DNA from: Takakia lepidozioides
Taxonomy: Eukaryota; Streptophyta; Takakiopsida; Takakiales; Takakiaceae
DNA length: 60,000 nucleotides
Assembly: GCA_030704615.1 (NCBI GenBank)
Contig: CM060733.1
Coordinates: 374,001 to 434,000, forward strand
Reading direction: 5' to 3'
The translations under genes were made by a program, and so were the position numbers. Positions within the stretch are counted from its first letter, which is position 1, and each line of letters begins with the position of its first letter. Below the pieces are notes generated by a model that saw only the letters and a list, made by a program, of their open reading frames with translations, did no database searches and was not told the origin of the DNA. Positions 1 through 15,581 of the stretch are shown here, in pieces.

Positions 1-1626
1 CCAAGTTCTCTGGACATGTAATTCCATAAGCTCTCTCCTAATGAGTCTGTTGCGGTCATGTCTGGACGTGATGTCCACCTCATCTGGATTCATTGGTAAT
101 AGGAAAGCAGTAGAAAGTCCGTTACGTTGAAATAAACTGTCCACTCGAGCATACCAGGAGTTCCTGAAACCTGCAACTTTGAGCCTCATAGATGTTGTGA
201 GGGCCCTTGCCACGAGCCCCTTGGGTGGAAGGGCTTGTAATCTATGGAGAAAGATTGTAAGCCGGAAGAGGGCCTCAGATTGCAATGGTACACATGCGAA
301 CTCTGCCCCTAGGATCTGAGATGGAGTTGTGCTCCTGGCGCCAAGCATTGCTTGGAGAAAAGATGACTGTAATGGCTCCAAATTCTTTTCCCACCAGGAG
401 ACAGGGACACCAGGTGCCCAGAACTCACAACCATAGATGGTAGCAGGGCTGACGACAGTGTCAAACAGCCACTTTTTGGTTGGGGGATGACGCAGATGTA
501 TTTGCTTGCATTTGGCCTGAAGGCGGACGGAGGCCGCCTTACCTTTAGTCAATCTGTCCAAGGCAGTGGCTGCAAAGTGAAACTTGGGGGAGTGGATAAC
601 CAGACCCAGGTATCGGTATGATTTCACAATCTCAATTTCTTGCTGGTTGAAGATGAATCTACGATCAGCCTGGCCATTGAAGACCATGATCTTGGTCTTG
701 CTAAGATTGACTTGCATCCCATAGTCTTTGCAGAACTGTTCCAAAATTTTGAGATGGCGTTGCAGGAAGACCGGGGATAGTGCCAAAAGGGCAACATCAT
801 CAGCGTAGAGGAGATCTGATTGCGTTGGTCCCCCATCCAATGGTACCCCAACCCCATGGTTTTTTGATATGTAATTCTCCAAAGCGTCAATGTAGATCCC
901 GAACAGGGTAGGTGAAAGGGGGCAGCCCTGTTTGACTCCAATGTTGCTGTGGACCTCGGCTGAGAATTCACCAGCGACGTGGACCATGCCAGTGACAATC
1001 TCATACATAGAAGAGATGGCACAAAGGATGTCTGGAGGGACTTCCACTCTATGGAGCCGTTGGAAGAGAAGGTCCCGAGGAACTGAATCAAAGGCTTTGT
1101 GAAAGTCCACGAAGCAAACATAGACCATTCTTTTGTCATAGCGTGCAAATTCCACCATAACCTGAAGAGTGAAGATGTGGTCAATAGTGGATCTGTTGCG
1201 ACGGAAACCAGCCTGTCCCTCAGCACGAATGCGAGAGGACTCAGCCCAATCATCCAGTTCCATGGCCACTACTGCCCCAAGCAGTTTAGCAAGTACCGAG
1301 GACACCATGATAGTACGATAGTTGGTCGGTGCGAGCCTGTCACCACTCTTGAAGAGTGGGTGGATGATGCTCTTTGTCCACTCTGTGGGAAAGCCCCGTT
1401 GCACCACCTCATTGAAGAGGTTAGCTATAAAAGGGGTTAAAGTAGGTGCAGCTTGCTTGATGAATTCACTCTGAAGTCCTGAAATGTCTACTGCTCTGCC
1501 ATTTTGCAGCTTCTTGATTGCCTTACTGACATTGGCCGTAGTAAAGAGAGAAGTGTGAAGGGGTTTAGATGTTATAGGAGAGGGAGTTTGGGTTGGGGAA
1601 TGGTACAAAGACTGAAGTGAGGGGCA
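1..1626 (-). mobile_element. LINE (non-LTR) reverse transcriptase fragment, fused to an ABCC exon
   Basis: One minus-strand frame is open without a stop from about 1815 to the window edge; below about 1626 it encodes a LINE reverse transcriptase. Visible blocks, in order, are a TNYRTI-type N-terminal block, [31 protein letters not shown] and the catalytic YADD at 807-796, then a thumb region with YGCEFWAPG. The family synthesises DNA from element RNA at a nicked target. The C-terminal zinc region would lie outside the window to the left. The element is 5'-truncated: endonuclease is absent and the frame enters directly from the ABCC NBD2 exon. No decay mutation is visible in this part, unlike the other LINE pieces here. 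The segment near position 60 (DITSRHDRN) closely matches the plus-strand LINE at 4.0-4.9 kb, so the two are relatives. Confidence 0.88.
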
Positions 1627-5309
<3,683 letters not shown>

Positions 5310-5459
5310 CTATCATTGCTCCGGATCCCGAACAGCCCATCAGATTCTCCAGCATTGTCTGCATAGCAATCAAGCACACAGAAGAGCCAATTTTTACCAA
5401 TTACAGTTGGTCTTGTCTGTTGCCCACAGAACATAAGTTTCTATGACTCTGACTTGAGT

Positions 5460-6320
5460 CCGGGCATTGTTAGTGCCGAGGGTGGTAGGTCCTTCAGATC
5501 ATTCTTGAGGTCCTTTGCCCATGTCACAGACTAGAAACAAGTTCAGGGAAGATTTATGCCTAAATTTATTTTTATTGGACAATCTTTGGGCATCAGACAT
5601 GGCTTTGGACATAATCCCCTCCAGCTTCAATCAGTAGGGTGAAATTTTCTGGACTAATATTCAGAGACTAAAAAATCTCTTCTACCCTTTTCCGCCAAGA
5701 CTTAGCCTGTTTAACTGGACGGTTGTTTCCAACAAATAGTGTCGATTATCTTATGGTATCTAGTACTAGACATGCAATTCAACTGACCCCGCCATGTGAC
5801 CTTGAATTCATCACGTCGAGAAGTTAAGGGAGTTATAATAAAACTCGCCCCATACAACCACATTAGCTATTCTAGAGCACGCCAACATGCTTTCTTTGAG
5901 CATCACGACCTGAATGGATTCTAGAGATTTAGCATGGCTAACTGACCCACACAGCAGATGCATATTCCAAGGCAGGCCTAATAACATTGCAAAGCATGGT
6001 CCTTTTAACTTCAGTATTAATCCCTCTCTAGTGGAAAAAAATTAGGGAGACCCAAAGCTTTGCGTTTCGATGCTTGAATCACTATTTATACATGCACATC
6101 GCAGCTGCAGGAAAACCCAACACCAAGATATGAGGAGGAAGGGAGTACAGGATCTCTTCATTACCCCATTTCCATTTGAGATCCCCTCCTCCTTCCCCAT
6201 GGTCGTTGAATGCCACCACTGCACACTTACTAACATTAGCTTCTAGCATCCAGGTCAAATAATCTGGTTGCACAATCGAGCAACTCCTGGAGATTGGATG
6301 GGGTATCCCCCTACCTTGAC
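5460..6320 (-). mobile_element. Decayed LINE remnant (second family, related to 19.3-20.0 kb)
   Basis: On the minus strand, fragments resemble the end of a LINE reverse transcriptase: a block with LEANVSKCAVVAF, then IRPALEYAS after several stops, and a 3' segment (5470-5600) matching 19.74-19.87 kb at the DNA level. Several stops and frameshifts make it non-coding. It lies just upstream of the ABCC relic and abuts a GACA microsatellite at 6327-6357. It shares no obvious sequence with the LINE family at 1-1626 and 4.0-4.9 kb. Confidence 0.7.
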
Positions 6321-6323
6321 AGG

Positions 6324-6326
<3 letters not shown>

Positions 6327-6357
<31 letters not shown>
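6327..6357. repeat. (GACA)n microsatellite
   Basis: About eight tandem GACA units. It lies at the boundary between the LINE remnant on the left and the 3' (left) end of the long gypsy reading frame on the right. Confidence 0.9.
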
Positions 6358-6636
6358 TCTATGTCACTTTGAATTACCCTAATTAGTTACTGCTCTATTT
6401 TGGGCTGGTTTGCTCCTGCTGAATGCCAAATCTTGCCAGAGAACTCCCACTTTGGAAGCAATCACAACTCACTTTGATATTTTGTTCCGCCCTCACCACA
6501 AATTTCTTTAATGGTTTATGGATTTTTAATCTCACTTGTGCAGAACCCGCTGAATTGCAAAATTGGTGAAGACCCTGAGCTCCTTGTCTGTCCATGTGAG
6601 TGGTGTACCAATGACTTGTGAATTGTGCAAATATTT

Positions 6637-9525
6637 TCATGCCTCATGTCCCTTAAAGAAAATATCGTTAGGCCCGAATTTCTGTGTTGACAAATTGTTC
6701 CAGGCTGCATGAAACCATGAACGAATCTGAGAATCTTTTTGCATCATAATTTTTGCCTCATATAGGTACATATGAGGTGGCACTGAAGGTAAGACCCAAT
6801 GATCCCCATTGGAATAATTCAGAAAGCGCGTTTGCATCTTCTGTTGCTCAATGTGATAACGTACCAGAAAACAAGCAGCGTAGTATAACCCGCAACCCAT
6901 GACAATACTTGCTATCTCTTTGGTCTTGGTATAAATGAATCCATGTACAACTTGGAAGGCAATTAATTCCTTCAACATGGTACTTGCCTCATGCCAGTAC
7001 TGCGCAAAGTGATGATCCTCAATTGGTCGATTGTTCGGAAGAACTTTAGTCCTAGTGGCCACTGGCAGCCAAATGCGCATGATTTGATAGTAATATGTCA
7101 ATGACTGCGGAGGACTAAATTCTTTCCAAGCCAAATCCAACACAATGGGAATTTGGTTGAAGGGCATAATCATAGCCCGACTGTACTCCCTTGCAGCTGG
7201 AGTTTTAGGTGGGTTAAAAGCAGCATTTCCCCATACCTCAGGCTGTGGTGGCTATGGTGTGGCTGTAGTAACAACAGGGTCAGCTACTGGCACAGTGACT
7301 TGTTGTGGTGTTGGTGGCACTGGCTTTTGTACCATTGGCATCTCCTGCACCTTCTGTGAAGAAGACTGAAAAGCTAAAGTTCTCGCTTGTAAATAAGAAG
7401 CCATTAGCTGTTCCTCATGTATACAGACTCTTTTGTCGATATTTGAAGTGAGGTCCTCCACTTGAGTCTGCAGGCCGTCTACATCCTCATGTAACTCTGT
7501 TATCCTACTATAGACATTGTCTATAGTAATTGTGGCAATGTTCTGCACTTGCAGTCTGAGCTCATTCATCTCGCTTTGGTTGAGCTTTCTTAGTGCTTTG
7601 CCCTCTATCAGCCCTTGTGTTAACCAGACCTGCATAAGGTGGTTATCCACCAAGTTGCTTGTGGCACCCCTTAGAGTTTTCTCCTCTGTGAGCCTGTACA
7701 CATCTATCTGCTGCTGTAAAGCCTCCATGCGCTTCGCATGAGGTTCAACCAAACTCGCATAGGTAGCAGCCAGATTATTGGCTTCCTTCCAAGCCTTGTT
7801 AGCCACAGAGAGTTCATTTCTATTTACCATGAGCGTTTGTTGCAACTCCAGGATGTACCTCTCTTGGTCAGCTTCAACCTGCCTGTATTGTTTGAAAGTA
7901 TTCTCATTGCGAGAGATTGTATTCTTCATATCGACAATGAGTTTCAATTGCTCAACATTCTCTGTCTCTGCCTTCGTACATCTTTCCGCTTGACTGTTTA
8001 TTTCTATTGTAGCTTGGTCAAGCATAGTTGTGAGTGTATCGCATTGTATGGCCATCCTGTCATGCACTGTCTGCAACTCCATATATAGTGCATTCACTTC
8101 TTGCAACTTGCTTTCATGCTTCGCCTACATTTGGTATAACTGTTGCTTATGTGCTTCGTGCAACTGGTCTTGCGCGAGGCCTGCCTCAATCAATTGTTCC
8201 TTGGCCAATTGCAAAGCCGCTTCTGTACTCTCCAAGTCTTGCTGCATCTTGAGAGTGACCTCTTCATCGACCTTGTTTGCACACTCAGTGGCAAGTCGAG
8301 CCTCAAACTCCTTCCTGAGTTCCTCCCTCAAAGCTGCCAATTGAGTAGTTGGAACATGGGATTTGACATAAGTCCCCAACAAATTAAGTGTCTTGCTTAT
8401 GGAACTCATAAGCATGGCCTGTTGAGGGTCATCATGGTGAGCTTGCTGCTGTTCTCCCTGATCCTCAACAGTGTGATGCCTCACGAACCACTTAGGCCAT
8501 TGCCCCACCAGATTTTCTTCCTGTGGCACTTCATCCGTCACCGGTGCTGTAGTGTCTTGACATTCTACCTGTGGTACCTCCGTCACAGGTTTGTGTATTA
8601 TATGCACCGCAGGGTTTCCCCTGTACAACCGTTGCACCTCCAGAATCACTGTGTCCTTGACCAGACCAGAATATTCATAGAGAAGGTTTTCCTTCTCAAT
8701 TTCTGCCACCACCTGTTCTGTAGTGGGAATATCTAACCCTTCTTTCTCCAAATCAATTATTTCTGGTGGAACTGCATGGATAACTTGTGGTAAATCTGTG
8801 ACAAGCCGATCATCTGGCTGTGATACTGAAGTAACTTCCTCTTCCCTCTCTGAAGGTCCCGCTTCCAATAATAGCAATTCTCTGTGCTGCTGTGCCCCTT
8901 CCTACACAAGAGCTTGGGAAACATTATCATGCGGTTTCCGTGAAGCCAGTGGATCCGCCACTACAGTCTTTCCCCGCCTCTGTCTCTTAGTCTGGGGTTG
9001 CCCTGCCAGTCCACCCTCACTGTGTGAAGAGCCTTGCTCTTTCATTGCAGTGGTTTCAGTCTCAAACATTCTCATCTCCTTTCTTTCTCGAGCATCAAGT
9101 ATGCCAGAATCAAGAATTATTTGAGCAATGATTGGGCCAGACACTATGGTAGGAGACTTTGCGGCAGTGCCCTATAATCTTTTCATCTCCTCTAACAGTG
9201 CGTTGTACATTATGTCCGCCCATGCTATCTCTTCTCCTCTCAGGGCTTTGAGTATTTCCTCTGTGAAGGATCTGCTCAAATACTGTTGGTTCTGTTTCAT
9301 GGCAAACAGAACGTTCAATACCTGGCCTACCTCCCTTAGCCCTGGGTACACGGCCTTGGTACAAGCATAACCCTGAGTTTTAAAGAAACTCCCTTCTTGG
9401 AATAAATCCCCTATTTGCAGTCTTGCCCTGTGCTCCTCCACATGCACCTGACCTGCTGGCAATTGAAACAATTGCTGTAGGTATAGGGGAGTAATTTCTA
9501 ATTCAACTCCCTTCACCGTTGTTGC
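6637..9525 (-). pseudogene. Post-integrase extension of the gypsy frame: coiled-coil and uncharacterised domains
   Basis: Open segments 9525-9172, 9171-8902, 8901-8125, 8124-7252 and 7251-6637 all lie in the frame of integrase and are separated only by single stops (TAG at 9172, 8902, 8125 and 7252; TGA at 6637). The first holds a globular-looking part (LYLQQLFQLPAGQ...TQGYACTKAV), then a K/R-rich stretch (TKRQRRGK, possibly nuclear targeting). Segments 8901-7252 are long heptad-like, Q/E/K-rich coiled coil of some 500 residues ending in a P/T/V-rich linker. The last segment is globular and W/H/Y-rich. I recognise no family with confidence. The first part vaguely resembles domains of unknown function in plant Ty3 elements. 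It is not convincingly env-like: no signal peptide or transmembrane pattern was seen. Confidence 0.6.
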
Positions 9526-11163
9526 TCATGTCCTAGGCTCAAAGTTCTGCAAGAATTGTAACATGTACTGTCTATGGTGCAATGTCCAATCTTTGCTTTG
9601 CAATCCTTCCAATCGCAGCTCCTTCAGTAACTTTACCGCCTGTGGAGTAGCAATCGTTTGTTTCTGCAGGATTGTGGTGCTCTTCACCCTGATTTCTTCC
9701 ATTCCTCTCACTCTCTTCATTCTAGACCCACAGAAAGGTTTTGGCTGTAACAATTGAAGAAATGCCTGCAGGGCACAAAGCACTAACGTATGGTTGCCAT
9801 AAAAAGCTATGGGTAATTTCTTGTAAGCCTGCGGGGCTTGCAAGCATCGATTAAGAGAAAGGATTCGCTCTGTTCTTCCGTCCCTATGCCACTGCGTAAG
9901 TAATATTACGAGCGTATAGTTTGTTTTCTCCATAGCTTCAAAGCTATAGTATTGATGGTTTGTCCCGTCGAGACGCCTGTTACTTAGAACGACGCCGACT
10001 CTTGCGCTTAGATTCCCTCCAATTTCTTGATCTCTTTTCTGGCTTTCGATTGGTTGTAACCGCTGTGACTGGATTTTAGATTTAATTTTCTTTAGTAGAC
10101 TTTCCCTGCTGTACTGTCCACTAGGATAACACATATGACAAGAATTTCGTTTTTCTGTACTTGCCGTTTGTTCTGTTGCCTTTTTTCCGTATTCATTAAT
10201 GGGCCCGCCATTCATCCGAATTGACGTGTTAAGTAGGTATTTTGACGGCCATTCTTGTCCTCTTTCTTGATGATACCTGTTTTTGCACTTCATTCTCAGC
10301 TGTGTGTTGCGCCCTGACTTCCACGTGTCCCTTTCTAAACTGGCTTCCGTCCTTTCTTCCGCCGGCCATTTCCCTGAAGTTATCATGCGTCCACCTGTCA
10401 CTGATTCTATGGATTGTGTAACCCTAGTAGGCTGTGTTGAGCTGTGACAGGTTGTGTCATACTGTGATACGCTGTGATAGGCTGTGTTGCACTGTGGTAA
10501 GCTGTGATAGGCTATGACACGCTGTGGTAGGTTGTGATAGGCTGTATTGCACCGTGCTGGGCTGTGATATGCTGTGTCGCGCCTTGCTGGGCTGTGATAG
10601 GCTGTGTCGCGCTGTGCTGGGCTGTGATAGGCTGTGTCACGCTTTGGTGGGCTGTGATAGGCTGTGTCGCGCCGTGTTTGGCTGTGATAGGCTGTATCGC
10701 TCTTGTTCTGCCCGCCCTGGTCATATATGCTCAGCTTAGCGACAAGTGTTCCATACTCCGTTGGTATCAGTGGCGCAGCCCGTGACTGCTTTTGCGTTTC
10801 AACATGCAAATCATGCTGCAATGGTTTGTCATGGATACCACTGTACCCCTTCAACTTATTGGCATTGACTCTTCCCAGCATCTCTTTGTTAATGATTTGT
10901 AACATGGCGGTGTTGTTATCATACATCTTCTGTATGACATAAGGTCCTTTCCATGGTGATTTAAGCTTAGAAGCTTTAATCTTTCCCTTCTTCTGCAACC
11001 AGAGAACCAAATCTCCCGTTTTAAAAGTCTTTATCTTGCCTTCATCAAACTGTTCCTTTCTCTTCATCTGAATTCTGGTCATGTTATCAGCTGCATCAGC
11101 ACGTACTTCTTCCACATGGTATAATTCATGTTTCCTGACCTTAATTGAATCTTGCAATTCCAT
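9526..11163 (-). pseudogene. Gypsy integrase C-terminal domain plus downstream region with decapeptide repeats
   Basis: This open frame of about 545 codons directly follows integrase, after one TGA at 11173, in the same phase. Its first 110 codons are the integrase C-terminal, GPY-type module (FKTGDLVLW..., SPWKGPYVIQKM). About codons 150-240 are nine decapeptide repeats (consensus xDTAYHSPxR) encoded by a 30-bp tandem array at 10441-10710. The remainder is basic and unrecognised and runs on past the TGA at 9526. A GPY module at the end of integrase is normal for Ty3 elements; the extra 400 codons are not. Confidence 0.7.
10441..10710. repeat. 30-bp tandem array inside the gypsy coding frame
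   Basis: Nine units of 30 bp follow each other without gaps; a typical unit begins GCTGTGATAGGCTGTGT on the plus strand. Unit length is a multiple of three, and the minus-strand frame stays open through the array, giving repeated AYHSP-containing decapeptides. Divergence between units is mostly third-position or conservative. A related GGCTGTG-rich array lies in the LTR-like region at 18110-18420. Confidence 0.92.
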
Positions 11164-11172
11164 TCTCTTTCC

Positions 11173-12114
11173 TCATTCCGTTCTCATGGTAGGTAACAGG
11201 AATTCCACTGGAAGTAAAGCTTCCATACCATAAACTAATTGGAATGGTGTATATTTAGTGGTGACTTTATATGAAGTCATGTATGACCACAAAGCTGTCA
11301 GCAGCTTTGTATCCCAATCCGTTCTGTTTGCATTGACTATCTTAGCCAAGATAGTACATAGTATTTTGTTAGTAGCCTCTGCCTGTCCATTACCCTGTGG
11401 GTAATATGTTGTACTTTTCCTATGCACAATCATGAACTCTTTAGTCAATAATTCAATGGTCTCATTAATGAAGTGACTTCCCTGATCACTGATAAATTCC
11501 AAGGGACAGCCAAATCGTGTTAGTATGTTCTCATACAGGAACCTTGCTGTGGACTTGGCTGTGTTGTCCCTCAAAGCTTTAGCTTCCACCCACTTCGTAG
11601 TATAATCAATGGCTGTAATTATGTACCCGTTCCGTGTATTCTTGGCTGGTGGGTTAATTGGTCCAACAAAGTCTAGTCCCCATTTCTGAAATGGTTCTGT
11701 AGGCATTGTAGGATGCAAGGCCATCTTCCCAGATCTCTGCAAAGGTCCTAGCCTCTGACATTCATCACAACTCTGACAATACTTGTGTACATCTTTGAAC
11801 AAAGTAGGCCACCAGTAACCTGCGAGTAGTATCTTTCTACTGGTAGTCTCTTCTCCAAAATGACCTATAGCCACTCCTTTATGAACTTCCTCCAAAACTT
11901 TATTTACTTCATGGTGGTACAAGCATCGTTTAAGTACTCTATCAGGTCCTAGCTTATACATTCTGTTTCCTACCATAGTATAAGGTAAAGCCTTGATAGC
12001 GATTCTCTTCCTCTGCTCCTTACCATAACTAAGTGGGCATTGACCATGAGTAAGGTAGTATCTGATAAGCCACTGCCAATCTAACCATTCATCTACACTT
12101 CCTTGCACCTCCAT
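11173..12114 (-). pseudogene. Ty3/gypsy integrase (zinc and catalytic core)
   Basis: The segment carries an HHCC zinc-binding module (HHEVN..., GHFGEETTSRK, CQSCDECQRLG) followed by the DDE core: Asp in KWGLDFVGP, Asp in ISDQGSHF and Glu in GNGQAEATNK are all retained. Integrase joins element cDNA to host DNA. The segment is in frame with RNase H upstream (TGA at 12151) and with the GPY module downstream (TGA at 11173). Catalytic residues look intact, so inactivation rests on the flanking stops. Confidence 0.9.
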
Positions 12115-12150
12115 TACAAATAAACTCGCATCAAGTAACTGATCATCTAC

Positions 12151-13401
12151 TCATGTGGCGGCCTCTCCTGTTGTTAGTCGTGACAAATGATCTGCCACAA
12201 GATGCAAACGGCCAGGCTTGTAAACAACTTCGAACTCAAACTCCTGCAAGATTATTAACCACCTCGCTATCCTTCCACTTATCAAAGGTTTGTTCACCAG
12301 ATATATCAAAACCTGGTGATCAACATAAAACATAAACTTTCTTCCCTATAGGTAATGCCTGAATTTCTTGACTGCATAAATCATTGCCAGTGCTTCTCTT
12401 TCAGTTGTGCTATAGTTCCTTTCAGCACTGTTCATCAACCTGCTAGCATAGTACACAGGTGAATCTATATTTCCTGTAACATTCTGGGCTAACACCGCTC
12501 CCAACGCTTCTCCTGAGGCATCATAGTGAACATGAAATACTACATGCCAGTGAGGGTTAATCAGCACAGGTGTAGTTGTTACTGACAATGTAAGTTCCTC
12601 AAAAGCCTGTTGACATTCAGCTGTCCATACAAACACTGCATCTTTCTTCAGAAGCTTGCTCAATGGTGCTGCTATTTGTGCATACCTTTTGACAAATCTT
12701 CTGTAATAACTGGTTTGCCCAAGGAATCTCCTTAGACTCTTAACATTTGTTGGTGGTGGAGAGGCTTTAATGGCCTCTGTCTTCCTGGGATCCACAAGAA
12801 GTCCCCTCTTATACACAATGTGTCCCAGAAGCACGCCTGAGTTCACACAGAAAGTACATTTCTCTGGATTCAGACCCAGACCTCTCATCCTGCATCTGGC
12901 CAGACATAACTCCAATTTATGCAAGTGCTCATTCTTAGAGCTGTACACACTGAAATCATCCAAGAACACCTGCATGAAATCATCCAGATACTCATGAAAA
13001 GATTCACTTATCACTCTCTGAAAGGTTGTTGGTGCATTACAAAGTCCAAATGGCATGACTTTGTATGCATAAGCACCCCAGTCTGTGATGAAAGCTGTCT
13101 TTCCTTGGTCTTCTTCTGCCACTTGCACTTGCTTATAACCACTGAAGCCATCCATGAATGAGTACATCTCATGGCCTGACACAGTGTCCAATACTGCTTC
13201 TGTGAATGGCAAAGGGAAAGGATCTTTCTTCGTACAAGCATTCAGCTTCTTGTAGTTTACACAAACTCTTAGTTTACCATTCTTCTTGGGAACTATCACT
13301 ATGGGTGACAACCAAGTTGTATACTCTATTGGGTATATAAACTTAGCCTCAGCCAACTTCTTGATCTCTTCTCCAACCTTCTGTGCGTAGTTGGGATTCA
13401 T
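12151..13401 (-). pseudogene. Ty3/gypsy reverse transcriptase and RNase H
   Basis: The RT domain shows WLSPIVIVPKKNGKLRVCVN, MPFGLCNAPTTFQR and the catalytic FLDDFSVY. RNase H follows with Asp in HYDASGEALGAVL, Glu in EREALAMIYAVKKF, Asp in FYVDHQ and Asp in HLVADHLSRL, so all four acidic residues are present. One TAG at 12346 splits RNase H after KKFRHYL. The domain makes cDNA from element RNA. FLDD in place of YVDD, together with SVYSS, favours the Athila/Tat side of Ty3/gypsy; this is a judgement from memory, not an alignment. Confidence 0.92.
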
Positions 13402-13455
13402 TCTGTACCTTGCCTGCTTGATTGGTACTGACCCTGGTTCCAGTTCAATCTTATA

Positions 13456-14553
13456 CTAACAGATTTCAGGTGGTATCCCTTTTAGATCCTCATAGCTCCA
13501 AGCAAATACATCTCTGTATTTGATGAACAAACTCTTAGCTTCTTCAAAGAATTCTGGCTCCAAATCAGCTCCTACCTTCACCATCCTCGGTTCCTCTTTA
13601 GTTCTCACATTCACTTCCCTCACCTGCTCATCAGCTGTGATTGTCCAACCAATCACCACTTCATCCTGTAAACTCATAGTGGCTGGTTCCTCTAGGATTT
13701 CCATTTTTCCTTCTCTTTCTTCATAGAAATGTGATGGGTAACTGCTGGCTTCCTCTTCAATTGGTGTTGCTGACACTACACCACAGCAGATACCTCTTAA
13801 ACAACTTAGGCTTTCCAGCCGCATCTCTGCAACCTGCTCCCACTCTGAGTGTGCAGCAAACAGGGTAGCTTCTTGCTCCTCATCCAGTCCTCCTCTCCAG
13901 TCATACTCTCTGACCCCTCGAGGTCTTCTCGTAGCAGGTAATCTACTAGATTTCTTTGTGGTAATTTGTATCTCGTGCATTCCATTATGCACGGTTAGTA
14001 ACTGAGAATTCCAGTCATGGAATACCCTGGCCTGTTTCAGTCACGGATGTCCCAATAATAAGGAGTAAGCCTCCATGACTTCATCCATCTTTAACACAGT
14101 TATTGTGATCATAAAGATCATCTTCTGTATCTGTATCTTAACTCCTCTTATTAATCCCAATGGCTGCACACTCCTTTGATCTGCCATTGTCACTGTAAAT
14201 GGGGCTGGTTTCATGTTACTTAGACCAAACTTCTTTCTTAATTGGTCTATCATGATATTTACTCCAGAGCCTCCATCTATCAGTACATCAGTTAGTTCTG
14301 TGCTTCCAATTCTCAATTGGATTACTGGCATAGAATCATCAAAGTCCATGACTGTTTCTCGCACTTCCGGCTTCACATTATAACTGGTCACTTTGCTGTT
14401 CAGGTCTGTGTTTCCTGTCTCCGGGGCAATTCGATTGATTGCTTGATACAGCCTGTGTCTATAATAAGGTGCCACAGCCAATAGCTGTCCAATGGTAATC
14501 TCTGCTTTGGTCTGACATATTACTTCAGCCAAAGTCCCTTCATTACTTTGCAT
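13456..14553 (-). pseudogene. Ty3/gypsy protease and PR-RT linker
   Basis: Open segments 14553-14041 and 13992-13456 lie in one frame with a TGA at 14041. The first contains a retropepsin-like active-site region with DGGSGVNIM (DTG changed to DGG) preceded by RIGSTELTDVLI, and ends at SLLLGHP. The second is an acidic linker that ends in the RT entry block YRDVFAWSYEDLKGIPPEIC, where a TAG at 13456 probably replaces a Gln codon. The protease would cleave the polyprotein. The frame differs from that of the CCHC segment upstream; the switch lies near 14560 in a purine-rich run. Confidence 0.82.
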
Positions 14554-15581
14554 GTCTGCATCTTCTTTCTTCCTTCATCCTCACTCACTTCTTCTTCTCT
14601 ATCAGAATCAGAGGAATCTGCCACAGGAATATCAGTACTCTTCTGCATTTCCCTTATGGTATCTGCCACTTCCTTGTGCAGTTCCTTCTCATCTCTCCAA
14701 GCCTCATCATCTTCAGGCATATCACTGCCACCTTCATTATCATCATCTTCCTCAACTACTGGAGGTATTAGTTTGGCTTTGCTTCTTGTTACTATCATTG
14801 TACTTACTTCTGGTACAACACATGGCCTAACCATGCGAGCTGCCTCCACTGGGCCCTCATTCACAGGAGCTCTCATCTCATTCTGGTGTCTAATCCAGAA
14901 TGAACAAGCTGTCTTGCGATGTCCTGGCTGATTACAATAGTAACATAGTTCTTCACCATTGGGTCCTTGCCCTTGGTCTGCTCTTGGATTATTTCTGTAA
15001 TCTTGATTCCCGGGCTGGTAATTCCCCCTTGGATTACCCTGATAGTTGCCTCTGGAATTTCCTTGGTAATTCCCTCTTGAATTACCTCTCCCTTCCATGC
15101 CATTGTTATAACCACCAGGCCTACCATAGTGGTCCTGATCACTGTTTCTTCTTGGCTGGGGCTGCACTTGATGCACCCTTACTTGCCTAGGTTCTCTAGC
15201 TGCTGTCCTTCTGTTGTAGTAATAATTCTCAGTAGAATGGTTATCCATTTTACAGATAGTACAATGTTTCTCCTTCATGTGGCATTCAGTGGTGGTATGG
15301 CCTTCATTCTGGCACTTTGCATACCAAGCACCCTTCCTCCAATGTGTTGCAGCCTCTGTGGCATACTTCTTCAAGATTTCTTCTAATTTTTTCTCATAGT
15401 TATCCCTCTTCAACTTCTCCTTTCTTTTACTCTTCCTTTTCAGTTCTTGCTCTTCTTCTTCATCTGACTCATCCTCAGAGTCCTCATCATCCCTTTTATC
15501 TCTCCTGAGCATTCCCAATTGCTCAATTCTGTTTGCAGTTTCAAATGCCTCCTCCACTGTATTATGGGGTAACATATCCAC
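14520..15581 (-). pseudogene. Gypsy gag C-terminal part with CCHC zinc knuckle
   Basis: A 353-codon frame, offset from gag and protease, begins after a seven-A run near 15585. Features in order: VDMLPHNTVEEAFETANRI, an acidic-basic stretch (residues 25-70), a Cys/His cluster (CTICKMDNHSTEN), G/N/R-rich repeats (residues 150-205) and a CCHC knuckle (CYYCNQPGHRKTAC). It then ends in an acidic tail. The knuckle binds RNA in nucleocapsids. The surrounding reading frames imply a one-base slip at each end. Confidence 0.82.

Noticed and set aside
6637-9525. An env-like gene in the gypsy element
   Set aside because: No signal peptide, transmembrane helix or cysteine pattern was seen. The region is in the pol frame and mostly coiled coil.
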